Source of the DNA: Flaveria trinervia
Lineage: Eukaryota > Streptophyta > Magnoliopsida > Asterales > Asteraceae
Length of the DNA stretch: 64,000 nt
Assembly: GCA_025506515.1 (NCBI GenBank)
Contig: CM046452.1
Span: 40,333,518 to 40,397,517, forward strand
Direction of reading: 5' to 3'
Part shown: positions 34,982 through 47,292 of the stretch, in pieces
Layout of the letters: every line of letters starts with the position of its first letter
Numbering within the stretch: the stretch's first letter is position 1
The notes under the pieces: generated by a model
Told to the model about the DNA's origin: nothing
Databases searched by the model: none
Seen by the model: the letters and a program-made list of their open reading frames with translations, nothing else
Translations under genes and position numbers: made by a program

Positions 34982-35854
34982 TGTTGGACCAAAAGAACCA
35001 ATGAGCCAGATCAGAAAAACCTTTAAGTCCCACAAGACATCACAACATACTGAAGACTTGATCAGCTGTTTGACAAAGTCTGAAGATCAACAGCTGAAGA
35101 CTAAAGTACTGAAGACTTCAACAGCTAAAGACCAAAGTCTGAAGACCAACAGCTGAAGAATAAAGTACTGAAGACTTCAACAGCTGAAGACCAAAGTCTG
35201 AAGACCAACAGTTGAAGACTAAAGTACTGAAGACTTCAACAGCTGAAGAGTAAAGTACTGAAGATCAACAGCTGAAGTACAAAGACTGAAGACATCAGCT
35301 TAAGACATCAGCTGATGACAACAACTGAAGTTTAGAAGTCCAACTACTAAAGCCTTTAGAGTTTGTCACAACAGCTGAATAAGCATTCTTCAGTTGTTGT
35401 GATGGTTTCCTTTCAGTAGTTTTATTTTTTATTTCAGTACTTGTAAAACGACTGAAGAGCGTGTTCTCTAGTCATTGTTGTTTCAGTAATTTCTTTTCAG
35501 TAGTTGTAGTGATAGTTAACACTTAGTATTTTTGTAAGAAGATGTCAGTTGTTTGACATCTTCAGTAGTTGTGTTAACTTTCAGTAGTTAAATAACATTA
35601 GATGTCACTGTCAAGTGACATCAGCTGACGTCAGCTTCCCTTATAAAGGAAAGATGACCTAATTGTAATGTTGCGCGAAAGCCAGCCGAAGCATATATTG
35701 AATAAATATATTCCTTTTGGCAGAAATTCTCTCTCTATAACAAACACTGTTTCATTGATAAATTTCGTGTGTTCTTGTTTAATTTGTTAATTCGTGAGCT
35801 CATTCCGCTGCAAATCCAATCTAATTGATCAAACTAGATGCTGAGATCCTAACA
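34982..35854 (+). repeat. 5' LTR of the plus-strand SIRE-like element
   Basis: Contains an array of CAGCTGAAGACCAAAGTCTG and related units (about 35040-35330) and a compact promoter region at 35538-35649. It is followed by the PBS TGGTATCAGAGCAGG at 35856-35870. Confidence 0.93.
35538..35649 (+). promoter_or_regulatory. LTR core promoter with palindromes and TATA box
   Basis: In order: inverted repeat GAAGATGTCA/TGACATCTTC (35538-35563), inverted repeat GATGTCACT/AGTGACATC (35601-35622), the 12-bp palindrome GCTGACGTCAGC (35624-35635) containing TGACGTCA, and TATAAAGG at 35642. The TGACGTCA palindrome and TATA box are kept in the other LTR (47055-47066 and 47073). TGACGTCA is a known bZIP (TGA/HY5-type) core, so stress- or auxin-related regulation is possible; this is inference. 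Confidence 0.7.
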
Positions 35855-35855
35855 A

Positions 35856-35870
35856 TGGTATCAGAGCAGG
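35856..35870 (+). other. Primer binding site, tRNA-Met
   Basis: TGGTATCAGAGCAGG, one base after the 5' LTR end at 35854. Canonical initiator tRNA-Met complement. Confidence 0.9.
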
Positions 35871-36061
35871 TTAATCATTGATCGATTTAACAATTGATCA
35901 TTGAAACTGTTCTTTTGCTATCTACGTTTGATCGAATTAGCAAATTTGCAAGAATCAGTTATAGAGATTAAGTTCTGTTGCTTCTGGCCATATTGTTTGA
36001 GGTTCTAAGTGGTTTTGAGCTAGATTTATTTGTTTACCTTGAATTTGTCTGAATTCTGAAT

Positions 36062-38906
36062 ATGACTACTCCTTCTAATGACCCTCACAATACTCGTTCC
36101 TCAACCAAGCCTCCGATGCTGGTTAGGACTGAGCATAACATATGGCAATGAAGAATGCTCCATCACCTGTCTGTTAAAAGTTCAGGTTGTTGGACATCAG
36201 TGGTACATGGTCCACATAAGCCTATGGTGAACAATCCGGAAACCAAATAAATGGTTCCGAAGAAGAAGGAACAATACTCTGATGAGGATCGAAAACTGTT
36301 TGAGATTGATGCTAAAGCTCATGGTATTCTGGCCATGGCACTGCCTAATGAAATCTATTCTGGGCTTATGCATCATGAAACTGCTCATGACCTCTGGAAG
36401 GCACTGAAAGAATAATTTGGTGGTACTGATGAGGTCTTAGCAAACAATAGGGAAATACTTGCCCAACAATATGAGACATTTGCTCATAGGAAGGGGAGAC
36501 TCTGACTCAACAATTTGAGCGTTTTTCATGTTTGATCTCTGAGCTGAAAATGGTCAAACATGAATACACTAATAGCCAGATGAACCACAGATTCCTCAGA
36601 TCACTGCCTAAGAGATGGGACACATATACAATTGTCCTACGCTCTAATGCAAATCTGGATAGCCTATCTCTCACCCAACTTCATGGGAAACTGCTTACAT
36701 TTGAAAGAGAGATAGAGCAAAAAAGGAAACTGGCATCATCAGGAAAGCTCACTGAAGACTTTGTACCAGGGAACACTACCTTGGTCGGTTATGAGTCAGA
36801 ATATGCTGCATCAGAAAGTAATTATGATGAGCATATAAATTTCTCTTCAAACAGTTCTGATCATGCATTTGTGAGTGTTGATAGTCAGTCAGGCTGTAAT
36901 AGTGACAATTTGTGCTTCATTATGGATGATTTGAAAGGTATAGCTGATGATGACTTAGAAGAGATGGATTTCTGAGCCAAATGGCCTTGATTAATATCAG
37001 ATCTCAGAAGTTCTACAAGAGAACTGGTAGGAAATTCCCTGGACTCTCTGGCAAAACCAAAGTTGGTTTTGACAAGAGTAAGTTGAGGTGTCAAATGCCA
37101 CAGGCTTGGGCACTTTGCAAGAGAGTGTAGATCATCTGGATCTAACTCCTCTGCACCCTTTGTGACTTTTCCAAGTAATATTCAACAAAACAGGGGGAAA
37201 CTGGTCATCAATCACAACCTCTATCTCCTACATATTTTGTCCCTCAGGGTCCAATGTCATATCCATATCCCTGCTATTACATGCCACAAACCAGTCAAGT
37301 TCAAGTACCCATTGCTCAACAACCACCTGCTCTTCCTTAGCCTCAACCTTCCCAGTCTCATCAACAATCTCAACCTCAATAACACAGTTTTTTCACCCCA
37401 GGAGTTGTTGACTGGAGCAGTTTACCAGATGATATGTCTGGTCATGAACAACTGTTTTCTGGTGCTGGTCAACATGGTGGTGACAATCCTTTTGGAAACC
37501 TTGGTCTTATGGCCCTGGAGTCTGCTGATACCTCATCCTCTAATGCCTCTACACCACAGGTATCATAGGTATCCTTTGAGGCCAAAGCCAAGCTATGTTC
37601 TGAAACATGCATAGCCATATTTGCATCTATTAGAGAAGCAAATGTCGCTTTAATTAACAAGAACATTGAGCTAGAACAAATAATATCCAAAAGAAAAGCT
37701 GAATTTGAGTTTGTGCTTAATGATAAGAATGATGAGATTTACAAACTTAAATGCCAAATCACTGATGATAAGGCTAGGGAAGAGGTACTTCTAGAGAAGT
37801 ACAGAGACCTCAAAGAAACACTTGCAGCTACCCAGGTAGAGTGTAATCGATGGGTACATTCCTGCAAGGGTTTTGAAATGCTTCTCAGTAAGCAGTCTGC
37901 TTCCAATGTGAACTTTGGCATTGGTTATAATCACACTGCTCCTCCTACAGATTTTACTCCAAGAGCAGAGATAGAATCTGATGGAGAAAGCAATAACCAA
38001 TCCTTTTCATCATGTGATCTACTATCTGATACAGCACCATCAGTGGTTGGTGTCAGCATTAATTCCTCTTAAAACCTATCAGCTGATGTTGATGGTTCAA
38101 ATGCTGACACTCACATGATCAAAAGGTTGATCACTCCAGGTGGTATTTCACAAAGTACTGAAAGTACTAAAGAGCAAGTCATAACACTTGGAGAACAAAC
38201 CCAAACTACTGCATGTACTAAAGGGAAGAAAACTGCCAGTAGAAAAGGTGGGAAAACTACTGAAGAAGATATCAAGAAAGCATGTACTACAAGGAAGAAA
38301 CCTAGTACTGATCGCAAACTGCTGAAGAATAAGTCTTCAGTAGTTTCATCTTCTTCAGCAGATGATCAACCTAAGATGAAGAAAAAGCCATGTGAAATAT
38401 GTGCTTATTCAATCATCTTACTGATGATTGCTGGTATAAAAAGGGCTCCAAACTCAAACACAATGAGAACATTAAAAAGAAAATGGATAAAATGAAAACT
38501 GAGTTTGAAACCAAGTTTGTACCAGCAACATCAAAACCTGTAACCCAAATCCAAAAAGAAATCCAAAAAGGAAGGGGTTAATCAGGCAACAGCTGAGGTT
38601 GCTCAAAGGGAGATGGTACAACACAGGAATCCATCAATCTCACGTACTAATGTGTCTGATGAGCTGAAGGCTTTATCACGGAATCAGACACAACTTGTTA
38701 TGATGGTTCAACATCTATTGGGGAGAGTCAACCAATTAGATGCTCCTATGTTGAAACCACAGAGAAGAAAATCCATGCCAAAGGATTCTTCTTCTTCACC
38801 ATCTCCATCCCCTCAGGCTGTTCTTCATAGCAAATCTGTTATTTTACCATCTGTTGATATGAACAGACCCAAAACCAAAAAGGTTTGGGTCTCAAAAACT
38901 AACTAA
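36062..38906 (+). pseudogene. SIRE-like gag with coiled coil and two zinc knuckles
   Basis: Starts at ATG 36062 (MTTPSNDPHNTR). The capsid part includes LPNEIYSGLMHHETAHDLWK (about 36340-36400) and HRFLRSLPKRWDTY (about 36585-36630). The first CCHC knuckle (RC, then KCHRLGHFARECR) near 37087-37130 is broken by a 2-base loss. A coiled-coil segment (LNDKNDEIYKLKCQITDDKA, 37716 on) follows. A second knuckle CEIC-x4-H-x4-C near 38391-38440 also needs a shift. The frame ends KKVWVSKTN at the stop 38904-38906, 18 bases before the splice-acceptor-like TAG that precedes the protease frame. At least five shifts break the ORF. Confidence 0.85.
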
Positions 38907-38923
38907 TTTATTATGATTGTAGG
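38904..38923 (+). promoter_or_regulatory. 3' splice-site-like motif between gag and pol
   Basis: ACTAACTAATTT, then TATTATGATTGTAG|G. The gag stop TAA (38904) overlaps a branch-point-like CTAAC/CTAAT, and AG at 38921-38922 is immediately followed by the protease frame (38923). Equivalent sites occur at 58826-58845 and, on minus, 48027-48007. Confidence 0.55.
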
Positions 38924-41900
38924 GTTCTTCAGCATGCCACAGTAGCATCTGGTATGTAGACAGTGGAGGATCTATGCATATGACAGGAACAACTCTCTTC
39001 TTCATGATTACTCTCAAAGAAAGAAGGGGTTTGTTTCTTTTGGCAATGATGCTAAGGGTTACATCATTGGCAAAGGCTTTGTCTCCAATGGGGAAATAAG
39101 GTTTGATGATGTTAACCATGTGGAGAATCTCAAGTACAATCTCTTGAGTGTCAGTCAAATGTGTGATAAAGGCCATGTTGCTCTTTTCACCAGTCAGAAC
39201 TGCAGGATTCTGTCATCCAAAGTTCTGAGTTTGATTGATAAGGTGTTGGATGATCACACTCTCCTGAGGGCCAACAGGACAGGAAGAGTGTATGCCTTAG
39301 ATCTTTCCAAGAAAATAGATCTCAAAGGCCATCCTTGCCTATTTTCCAAGGCTTCTCCTCAAGAATCTATTCTATGGGTAGAAGGCTGGGTCATGTGAAT
39401 CTTAAAAACTTGAATCAGCTGATACATCATGGTTTAGTAAGGGGATTGCCTATGAAGGAGTTCAGATGTGAAGACAACTGCACTGCTTGTTTGAAAGGAA
39501 AACAACACAAAGTCTCATTCCCTCCTATTGAAGAACCTAAGTCCATTGCCTGCTTGCAATTACTACACATGGATATCTTTGGTCCTGTGAGAGTAATGAG
39601 TATGGCAAAGAAGAAATACTATCGGTAATTGTGGATGATTACTCCAGATTTGTATGACTTTCTTCTTGCATTCAAAGGATGAGGCTGCTCAACAATTATA
39701 AACTTTATGTTGTATATTGAGAAGCATTATTCCCTATCTGTCAAGTGTATCAGAAGTGATAATGGAACAGAATTCAGAAACCATACACTTGATGATTTTT
39801 ATCTCTCAAAGGGAATCAAGAGACAGTTTAGCATCCCAAGGACTCCAGAACAAAATGGAGTAGTAGAGAGAAAGAACAGGACCCTAATTGAAGCTGCAAG
39901 GTCCATGTTGGCTGACTCTGGTTTGCCACTAACCTTTTGGGCTGAAGCTGTTAACACATCTTGCTATGTGCCGAATAGAGCCTTAGTAAATCAGAGGTTG
40001 ATGAAGACTCCATATGAAGTTCTACATCATGTGGCTCCTCTAATTTCATTTTTCAGAGCCTTTGGGTGTCCTTGTTTCTTTCTCAATACAAAGGATCAAC
40101 TCCACAAATTTGATCCTAAGGTGGATGCAGGGTAGTTTGTTGGTTATTCATCTACTTGCAAGGCACATAGAGTCTTCAACTGCAGAACAAAGATAGTTGA
40201 AGAGACTCTGCATGTGAAGTTTCATGAATCTCCAAAGACAAGATTCCACAAAACCCTGTGGATTATTTGATTTGGACATACTGCAATATGTTCCTTATCA
40301 GGCTTCAGTTGTTGCTCCTGTCAACAGTTCTCCACCTGGTGGTATTGATGATGCTGATAATATCAATACTCACCCATTCAAGTTTAGTGATCACCTGCCT
40401 GAGTCCACTAAACTTGATGTTCCTGTAGCTTCAGCAGTTCCATCCACAACAAATGCTGATGAGAACTCTGATTCCTCTAAATCTTTTGATTTGCCATCTC
40501 ATTCTTGGTTTCAAGAGTCTGCATCACCATCTGCTGCTGCTGAAGGTCCTACAAACACTTGCACAGATCTCATTGTTTATCAAGAGCTGAAGATCACCCA
40601 TGTCTCAAATCATTGGTGATATCAATGCTGGAGTTTTAACAAAAAGTCAATTGTCCAATTTCTGCTTCTATGCTCTCTTCATTAGTCAGCAAGAGCCAAA
40701 GAACTATCACATTGCTTTAAGGGACAATGGATGGGTTGAAGCCATGCAGCTTGAGCTACTTCAGTTCAACGAGCAGCAGTGTGGGAACTGGTTCCTCTAC
40801 CCCCAGGTAAGTGTGCAATAGGCACTAAATGGGTGTCTAGGAATAACACAGATGAAAATGGGATTATTGTTAAGAACAAGGCCAGACTGGTTGTTCAGGG
40901 GTTTGCACAGGAAGAAGGTATTGATTATGATGAAACCTTTGCTCCTGTAGCCAGACTGGAGGCAATTAGATTGTTCTTAGCCTATGGTGTATTCCACAAT
41001 CTTAAAGTTTTTCAAATGGATGTTAAAAGTGCATTTTTATATGGTAAAATAAAAGAAGAGGTTTATGTGTGTCAACCACCAGGTTTCGAGGATAATAAAC
41101 ATCCAGATTGGGTATACAAGCTTGATAAGGCTCTTTATGGGTTGAAACAAGCTCCTAGAGCCTGGTATGAGACATTATCAAATTTTCTTCTTCAAAATAA
41201 TTTCACTAGAGGCTCCATAGATAAAACTTTGTTCATTAAGAAGGTGGATCAGCATAAGCTACTTGTTCAAATTTATGTGATGATATTACTTTTGCATCCT
41301 CTGATCCCCAGTTGTGTGATGATTTTACCAATTAATGCAAAAGAAGTTTGAAATGAGTGCAATGGGAGAATTACAGTTTTTTTTAGGATTGCAAATCAAA
41401 CAGAAGGCTGATGTAACTTTTATTCATCAGTCTAAATATACAAAAGATCTTTTGAATAAGTTTGACTTACAAAACTGTAAGCCCTGTTCTACTCCCATGT
41501 GCCACACCACTCAACTGGATGCAGATCAGAAAGGTAAAGCTGTTGATGAAACACTTTACAGATGTATGATTGGGTCCTTGATGTACCTAACAGCTTCTAG
41601 ACCGGATATCATGTTTGCAACTTGTGTTTGTGCTAGATTTCAGGCTGCTCCTAAAGAGTCTCATTTGATTGCAGTCAAGAGGATCTTTAGATATCTGCAA
41701 GGTACACAATCTCTAGGTTTATGGTATTCCACTGGACACTCTTGCAAATTAGTTGCTTTTTCTGATAGTGACTATGCAGGGTGTAAGTTAACCAGAAAGT
41801 CAACTTCTGGTGGATGTCAATTCCTAGGTAACTGTTTGATTTCTTGGCAGAGTAAAACAAACATCTGTTGCTACATCCACTGCTGAAGCAGAGTACATTG

Positions 41901-42213
41901 CTACTGCAAGTTGTACATCTCAGGTACTCTGGCTTCAGAACCAACTTTTAGATTATGGCATTACAGAGACTAAGACTCCTTATTAATGGACAGTGCTTCA
42001 GCTCTTTGCATTGTCAAAAATCCTGTCCAGCATTCTAGGACCAAATATATAGAGATCAGACACCATTTTATTAGGGACTGTTTTGAAAAAGGTCTGATTG
42101 ATCTAAAGTTTGTGCCTAGTGCTGATGAACTTGCAGACATTTTTACTAAGCCTCTGGATAGTTCAACTTTCCAAAACCTAGTGTTAAGGCTTGGTATGCT
42201 GCAGCTAGAATAA
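38923..42213 (+). pseudogene. SIRE-like pol: protease, integrase, RT, RNase H
   Basis: Protease motif WYVDSGGSMHMTG near 38950-38990. GAG-pre-integrase region with LLSVSQMCDKGH (39142 on) and the cluster CTACLKGKQH (39480). Integrase catalytic residues are D in LHMDIFG (about 39570), D at 39758 (RSDNGTEF) and E at 39866 (NGVVERKN), with exactly 35 residues between the last two. RT includes GTKWVSRNNTDENG, YDETFAPVARLEA, FQMDVKSAFLYG and ALYGLKQAPRAWYE (40779-41170). The YVDD active site is destroyed by a single-base loss near 41278 (TATGTGATGAT). RNase H runs to 42213 (TKYIEIRHHFIRD, DELADIFTKPLD). Other shifts lie near 39390, 39628, 40136 and 41850. Confidence 0.92.
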
Positions 42214-42882
42214 GTGACAACTACTGATGATCTCAGTAAACAAGTACTGATGATCATTAGTAAACATGTCATAAATAAGTACTGATTCTGTTACAAACTA
42301 CTGATGTAGTTATAACTACTGATGTTAGTAAAAACAGATAAGTACTAATGTCCTATGAAACAACTGAAAACAGCCAAAAAGACTGATGAGTAAGTGTTGA
42401 GGATAGTATGAAACAGCTGAAAAGCTAAGAATTGACGAAAACTACTGACGAGAATTTTCATTTCAGTCGTTTTACAACTGATGTTTCATCTTAAACAACT
42501 GAAGCAAAACCAATGTTTCAGTAGTTTCACAACTACTGATGACTAACACCAAGTCTTCAGTCGTTTACAACAACTGATGACAAAACCATGTCTTCAGTAG
42601 TTTTACAACTACTGATGACTAACACCAAGTTCTCAGTTGTTTACAACATCTGAAGACAAAACCAAGGTTTTCAGTAGTTTCACAACTACTGATGACTAAC
42701 ACCAAGTCTTCAGTTGTTTTCAAACGTCTAATAGTTAAAACCAAGTCTTCAGTGTTTTCATAACAACTGATGACAACACCAATACTTTTAGTCGTTTTCT
42801 TTTCAGCCTTTTCTAAACCTAAAAATCCTGTACTTGTAGCCAAATGTTTCATTAGCCGTTTTCAAACCTTTCTCTCTCAACA
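42214..42882 (+). repeat. Spacer between pol and ORF3 with CAGTAGTT/AACTACTG array
   Basis: No ORF. Some fifteen copies of CTTCAGTAGTTT, CTTCAGTCGTTT and AACTACTGATGA, many arranged as inverted pairs such as CAGTAGTTTTACAACTACTG. TTCAGTAGTT and TTCAGTCGTT also recur in the LTRs of this element (35410-35600, 46845-47020). Confidence 0.8.
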
Positions 42883-45800
42883 ATGGCGACCATGAAACTC
42901 AACCCTGACACAACTGTGTTGCCTACCTTACAAAATCGGCCTTCTGGAACAAGTTTGACACTGCCATCGATCTTATGGTGGATTCCCCGTACCGAACATC
43001 CTTTCTTCTGAATCCTACCATATATCCTGACTCCTTATCCCAGTTTTGGACCAACGTTTCTGTAATCACGGTGAGAATGATACCAAATCACTCAGTCGTT
43101 GGTAAACCAGAAACAGGTGCTCATCACTACAGACATCATTCGCAATACCCTAAATTTGTGTGATGGCACCTATCTAAAGAGTACCCGAAAGGCACCACTG
43201 ATATGTCTTTCATTAATAATGGGTATGAAGGCGACATAAGTGCTACAACCATACTGAAGAAGCACTTCCATGATGCAGAACGACTTATTTTTCACATGGT
43301 GAATGTCTGCCTAGCTTCGAAGACATCTTCTTGGGATCAGATGTCTTCTCGATGGCAACAAGTATTGTATTCTATCCTTGAGCAACAAAATCTAAATTTT
43401 TCTGAGATAGTTTTTATGGAATTAAAGGATCTGGCTCAGAAACCTGTGGCAAACAGATGGCTATTATCCCAGGTTTCTGATGGCCATTATTTTAAATCAG
43501 CTAAAATCTGATGGACTTGTTGGTCTTGGAGTCCCTGCTCCAGCTATTTTAGCTGAGGTATACTCCCGACATAACACAGACCCTACTCTCAAAGGGGCTG
43601 CCCGGATGCTAAAACCAAGCAGAGGGAACCCACAGCCTCCAATTCCAATCCAAAGTCCCCAGCAAACCCAAACACTAAAACCCAAAAGGCTACTCAGGGA
43701 GATGAGTCCCCTGAGGACGCCCCTGTACCACCAATACGGAAGAACATACTGGTTCTAACCCCCCAGTTATGTCAAAGACTCATCCTGCTAAAGCCGCACA
43801 GGTATCCTCTCAACAGGATCCTGTTGCAACCACAATTGGGGAAACCACATTGCTGGAACCTATCTCAATGAGAGGGTTACCATTGAAGAGCACTTCTTAC
43901 CCCGGGTGCAATCTGCTTCTACCCAATCTCCATGCAACCGCCCCTCAAAGTCCTACTCTGATAGTTGCAAAAGTGTTGAGTCAGTTGCACTCCTCACCCC
44001 CTCCCCAGAAACCAATTACAACTGGGAATACATCAACCATTAAAGGGGAGGACCAAAGTGCCTCTGATAACCCACAACATAGGGGTTACAATGTTCAATA
44101 TCCAAGTGTAGAAAAGGAGATTAGAACTTCTGGTAAGGTTGCCACTTCTCTTGCTTCAGCATATGATCAGGATGCAGTTGGTACCATCCATAAGACCTCA
44201 CCAGAGGCAACTGCCAATGAAGGAGATAGTCCTGAGGTAGGAAGTCCCCAGTACCAAGAACAAGGGGCACATGCTACTACTGATCTACACTCAGAGCATG
44301 TACATCCTGATTCAATCAGGAGGTCAGGTGATTAGCACAGACTGATGATGACCTGGGCTTTTTCTATGATGTTCTAGCCCACAATACCATCCTAGAGAAT
44401 GAGGTGAGCAGACTCAAAGAGTTGTTGGCCAAAATGTCTCAGGATCAAAGACCATCTACCCCAATAACCCCACAGATGGCACCTTCAATTGAAGGTTCAC
44501 CAAACACTGAACCTACACACATAACTGAGCCACCAGCCTCTGCTTTTGACACCACCTCTCAGGGACAGAACCCCTCTGAGCAGATGGTTGCTATCTTTCA
44601 AAACTCCTTACCTCTCATCACTCCCATCATCACTGACATAGTGCATAAAGCCATTGATGAGAGGATTTCCTCACATCTACAAACCCTCATTGATGATGCT
44701 GTTCATAAATCTCTTTCGGCCTTCAAAACCCCTGATTCCAATGCAACCAAAAAGGGGAGACTGCAAAGTCTAAGGCAGTGAAAGACAAGAAAAGAAAGAG
44801 AGTTGATGCTGAGAAAGAGCCTGAAAAAGAGAAAGAGCCTGAGAAAGAGAAGGAGGTTGAGAAAGAACTGATCTCAGAACAGTTGGTCACCTATAAAAGA
44901 AAGAAAAGTGCTGAGTCAAGAGCTGATGAAGAAAAATCATTAGAAGACCTTGTTAAAGATGCTGATGAAGCTCATAGCAGATCAATGGATAAAATTATAG
45001 ATCAGCTATTTAGACATGGTCATGACACAGCCACATTAGACTCTGAGATCAGAAGGCTGGAAATAGAAGAGATACAATCAAGATGGGTCGGTTATAGTGT
45101 GTTGGAAAGGGAAAGGCTGGAAATCATGATCAGGTTCATAGCTAAGTATCTTGGAAGATCATTGATTGAAATAAAGTCATGGTCCAGGGACAGCATCTTG
45201 GCAATAACCACCAAGATCTATTCGTCTGAAGTATATACCAAAGGGCTGGTCATTGAAGCCTTGAATGAAGCTGGTGCTAGGAGCAGGTCTGAACTGGTAA
45301 AACAATCTAAAGCCTCACTTACATCCAAAATGCTAGAACAGTCTGTCAAAATTCCCACACCAAAACACCAAAACCACAACCCACTAAACCAATTCCCTTA
45401 CCCACAAAACCAATAGTCGATGATGTACCCCAAAAGAGGAGAGAAGGGTACTGAGGCTAGAAGAGGAGAAGAAGATAATGATGAAGATGAAGATAGGGCC
45501 AATCTCAGCTGTTACACAGTTGCCTAAGGCCATAAGTCACCCTCCAACAATTACTCCTGAATCTCAAAGGCAAATTGTGAAGTGAAGTTAGAAGAAGAAG
45601 AGCTTCACAAACAACATGATGAGGAATTGTTGAGAAGAGTCAACACAGCATACGCTGCCACATCTTCAATCATCAATATGAAAAAACATGCGCAGAGATT
45701 ATACAATCTCATACACCTTTCAATATCAAAAAGAGAGAGTGAGGATTTGGCCTGATCCCAGGGTGTCTCATAGGATCAAAAGAAAAATATTCCACAGAGA

Positions 45801-46208
45801 TACATTGGCCAAGTAAAGAAGATTGTAGATGAAGTGATCTCACTGGCCTTTGTAGTATCACCTTGGGAGATCCTAGATGACTTCAATAAAGCCTATAAAG
45901 CTAAACTGACCCCACAAAAGATGCTGGAGAATAAAGTGGTGAAAAAGGGGTTAGTTTATAGGAGGCTTGAGGAAGTTAGAAAGAATGAACTCCAGTTGTT
46001 CTTAGAGGGTATTCACCTAGATGAATTCACATATAGAATCATAACAACTGTGGAGCTAAAAAATGGGAAGCAGGTCAAATACCTCTCTAAGTACTATGGG
46101 CCAGAATCACTCTTTGAAGGAGAAGCAGAAGAGCTTACCATGGAGGAACAAATAACCTTCCTTGAGGCCTATACAAGGGAGTCTTACAAACTCATTGTTG
46201 GGAAGTAG
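42883..46208 (+). pseudogene. Third ORF (after pol) of the plus-strand SIRE-like element
   Basis: Starts at ATG 42883 (MATMKLNPDTTVLP) and ends at 46208 (FLEAYTRESYKLIVGK). The N-terminal part contains SFINNGYEGDISATTILKKH (43206), homologous to the minus-strand ORF3. The middle is Pro/Ser/Thr-rich (43500-44780). A charged segment follows (KEPEKEKEPEKEKEVEKE, about 44815-44870), then a basic helical part. Frameshifts occur near 43000, 43190, 43500, 43760, 44340, 44780 and 45420-45830. There is no hydrophobic signal or transmembrane segment, so an envelope role is not supported by what I see. Function unknown. Confidence 0.7.
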
Positions 46209-46415
46209 ATCTTATGGATGGGGTAACAGCTCTGTGTCCAGTTCCCCAAGATAGAGTTCCCATCCATCCTTTGCTAAACAGATCATTAAGACTTCTTCCC
46301 AGGCCTGTACTTACAAGGGTCACTTCTGAGCTGATCTAGAAGACAAAAAGACCAATCTCTCTGCCATAATAAGTGGGACATCTTCATAAGCTTAAAGGTT
46401 TTGGCTACATTGGTT

Positions 46416-46426
46416 CAGGGGGAGTT
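46416..46426 (+). other. Polypurine tract of the plus-strand SIRE-like element
   Basis: CAGGGGGAGTT directly before the 3' LTR start TGTTGG at 46427. Confidence 0.88.
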
Positions 46427-47287
46427 TGTTGGACCAAAAGAACCAATGAGCCAGACAGAAAAACCTTTAAGTCCCACAAGACATCACAACAACTACTGAA
46501 GACTTGATCAGCTATTTGATAAAGTCTGAAGATCAACAGCTGAAGACTAAAGTACTGAAGACTTCAACAGCTGAAGACCAAAGTCTGAAGACCAACAGCT
46601 GAAGACTAAAGTACTGAAGACTTCAACAGCTGAAGACCAAAGTCTGAAGACCAACAGCTGAAGACCAAAGTCTGAAGACCAACAGCTGAAGACTAAAGTA
46701 CTGAAGACTTCAATAGCTGAAGACTAAAGTACTGAAGATCAATAGCTGAAGTACAAAGACTGAAGACATCAGTTGATGACAACAACTGAAGTTCAGAAGT
46801 CCAACAGCTGAAGAAGCATTCTTTAGTTGTTGAGGTTTCCTTTCAGTAGTTTTATTTTCTATTTCAGTACTTGTAAAATGACTGAAGAGTATGTTCTTTA
46901 GTCGTTGTTGTTTCAGTAGTTTCTTTTCAGTAGTTGTAGTGATAGGTAACACTTAGTATTTTTGTAAGAAGATGTCAGCTGTTTGACATCTTCAGTAGTT
47001 GTGTTAACTTTCAGTAGTTAAATAACAGTTAGATGTTACTGTCAAGTGACATCAGCTGACGTCAGCTTCCCTTATAAAAGGAAAGATGACCTAATTGTAA
47101 CGTTGCGTGAAAGCCAGCCGAAGCATATATTGAATGAATATATTCCTTTTGGCAGAAATTCTCTTTCTATAACAAACACTGTTTCATTGATAAATTTCGT
47201 GTGTTCTTGTTTAAATTTGTTAATTCGTGAGCTCATTCCGCTGCAAATCCAATCTAATTGATCAAAGTAGAGGCTGAGATCCTAACA
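46427..47287 (+). repeat. 3' LTR of the plus-strand SIRE-like element
   Basis: Matches 34982-35854. It differs mainly by copy number and order of the CAGCTGAAGACCAAAGTCTG units (46495-46790) and scattered substitutions. The promoter palindrome GCTGACGTCAGC is at 47055 and TATAAAAG at 47073. Confidence 0.93.
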
Positions 47288-47292
47288 CAAGT

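Larger units (their letters stand above)
34982..47287 (+). mobile_element. SIRE-like Ty1/Copia element, plus strand
   Basis: A 12.3 kb element with LTRs 34982-35854 and 46427-47287, each starting TGTTGGACC and ending GATCCTAACA. It is flanked by perfect CAAGT (34977-34981 and 47288-47292). PBS, gag, pol, spacer, ORF3 and PPT follow in order. It interrupts the integrase of the minus-strand element in the opposite direction. The LTRs are of a different family from those of its host. The ORFs have frequent frameshifts but the LTRs remain very similar, suggesting a relatively recent insertion. Confidence 0.95.

Noticed and set aside
42883..46208. True envelope gene
   Set aside because: No signal peptide, transmembrane helix or Cys-rich ectodomain is visible. 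Only the position after pol suggests env.
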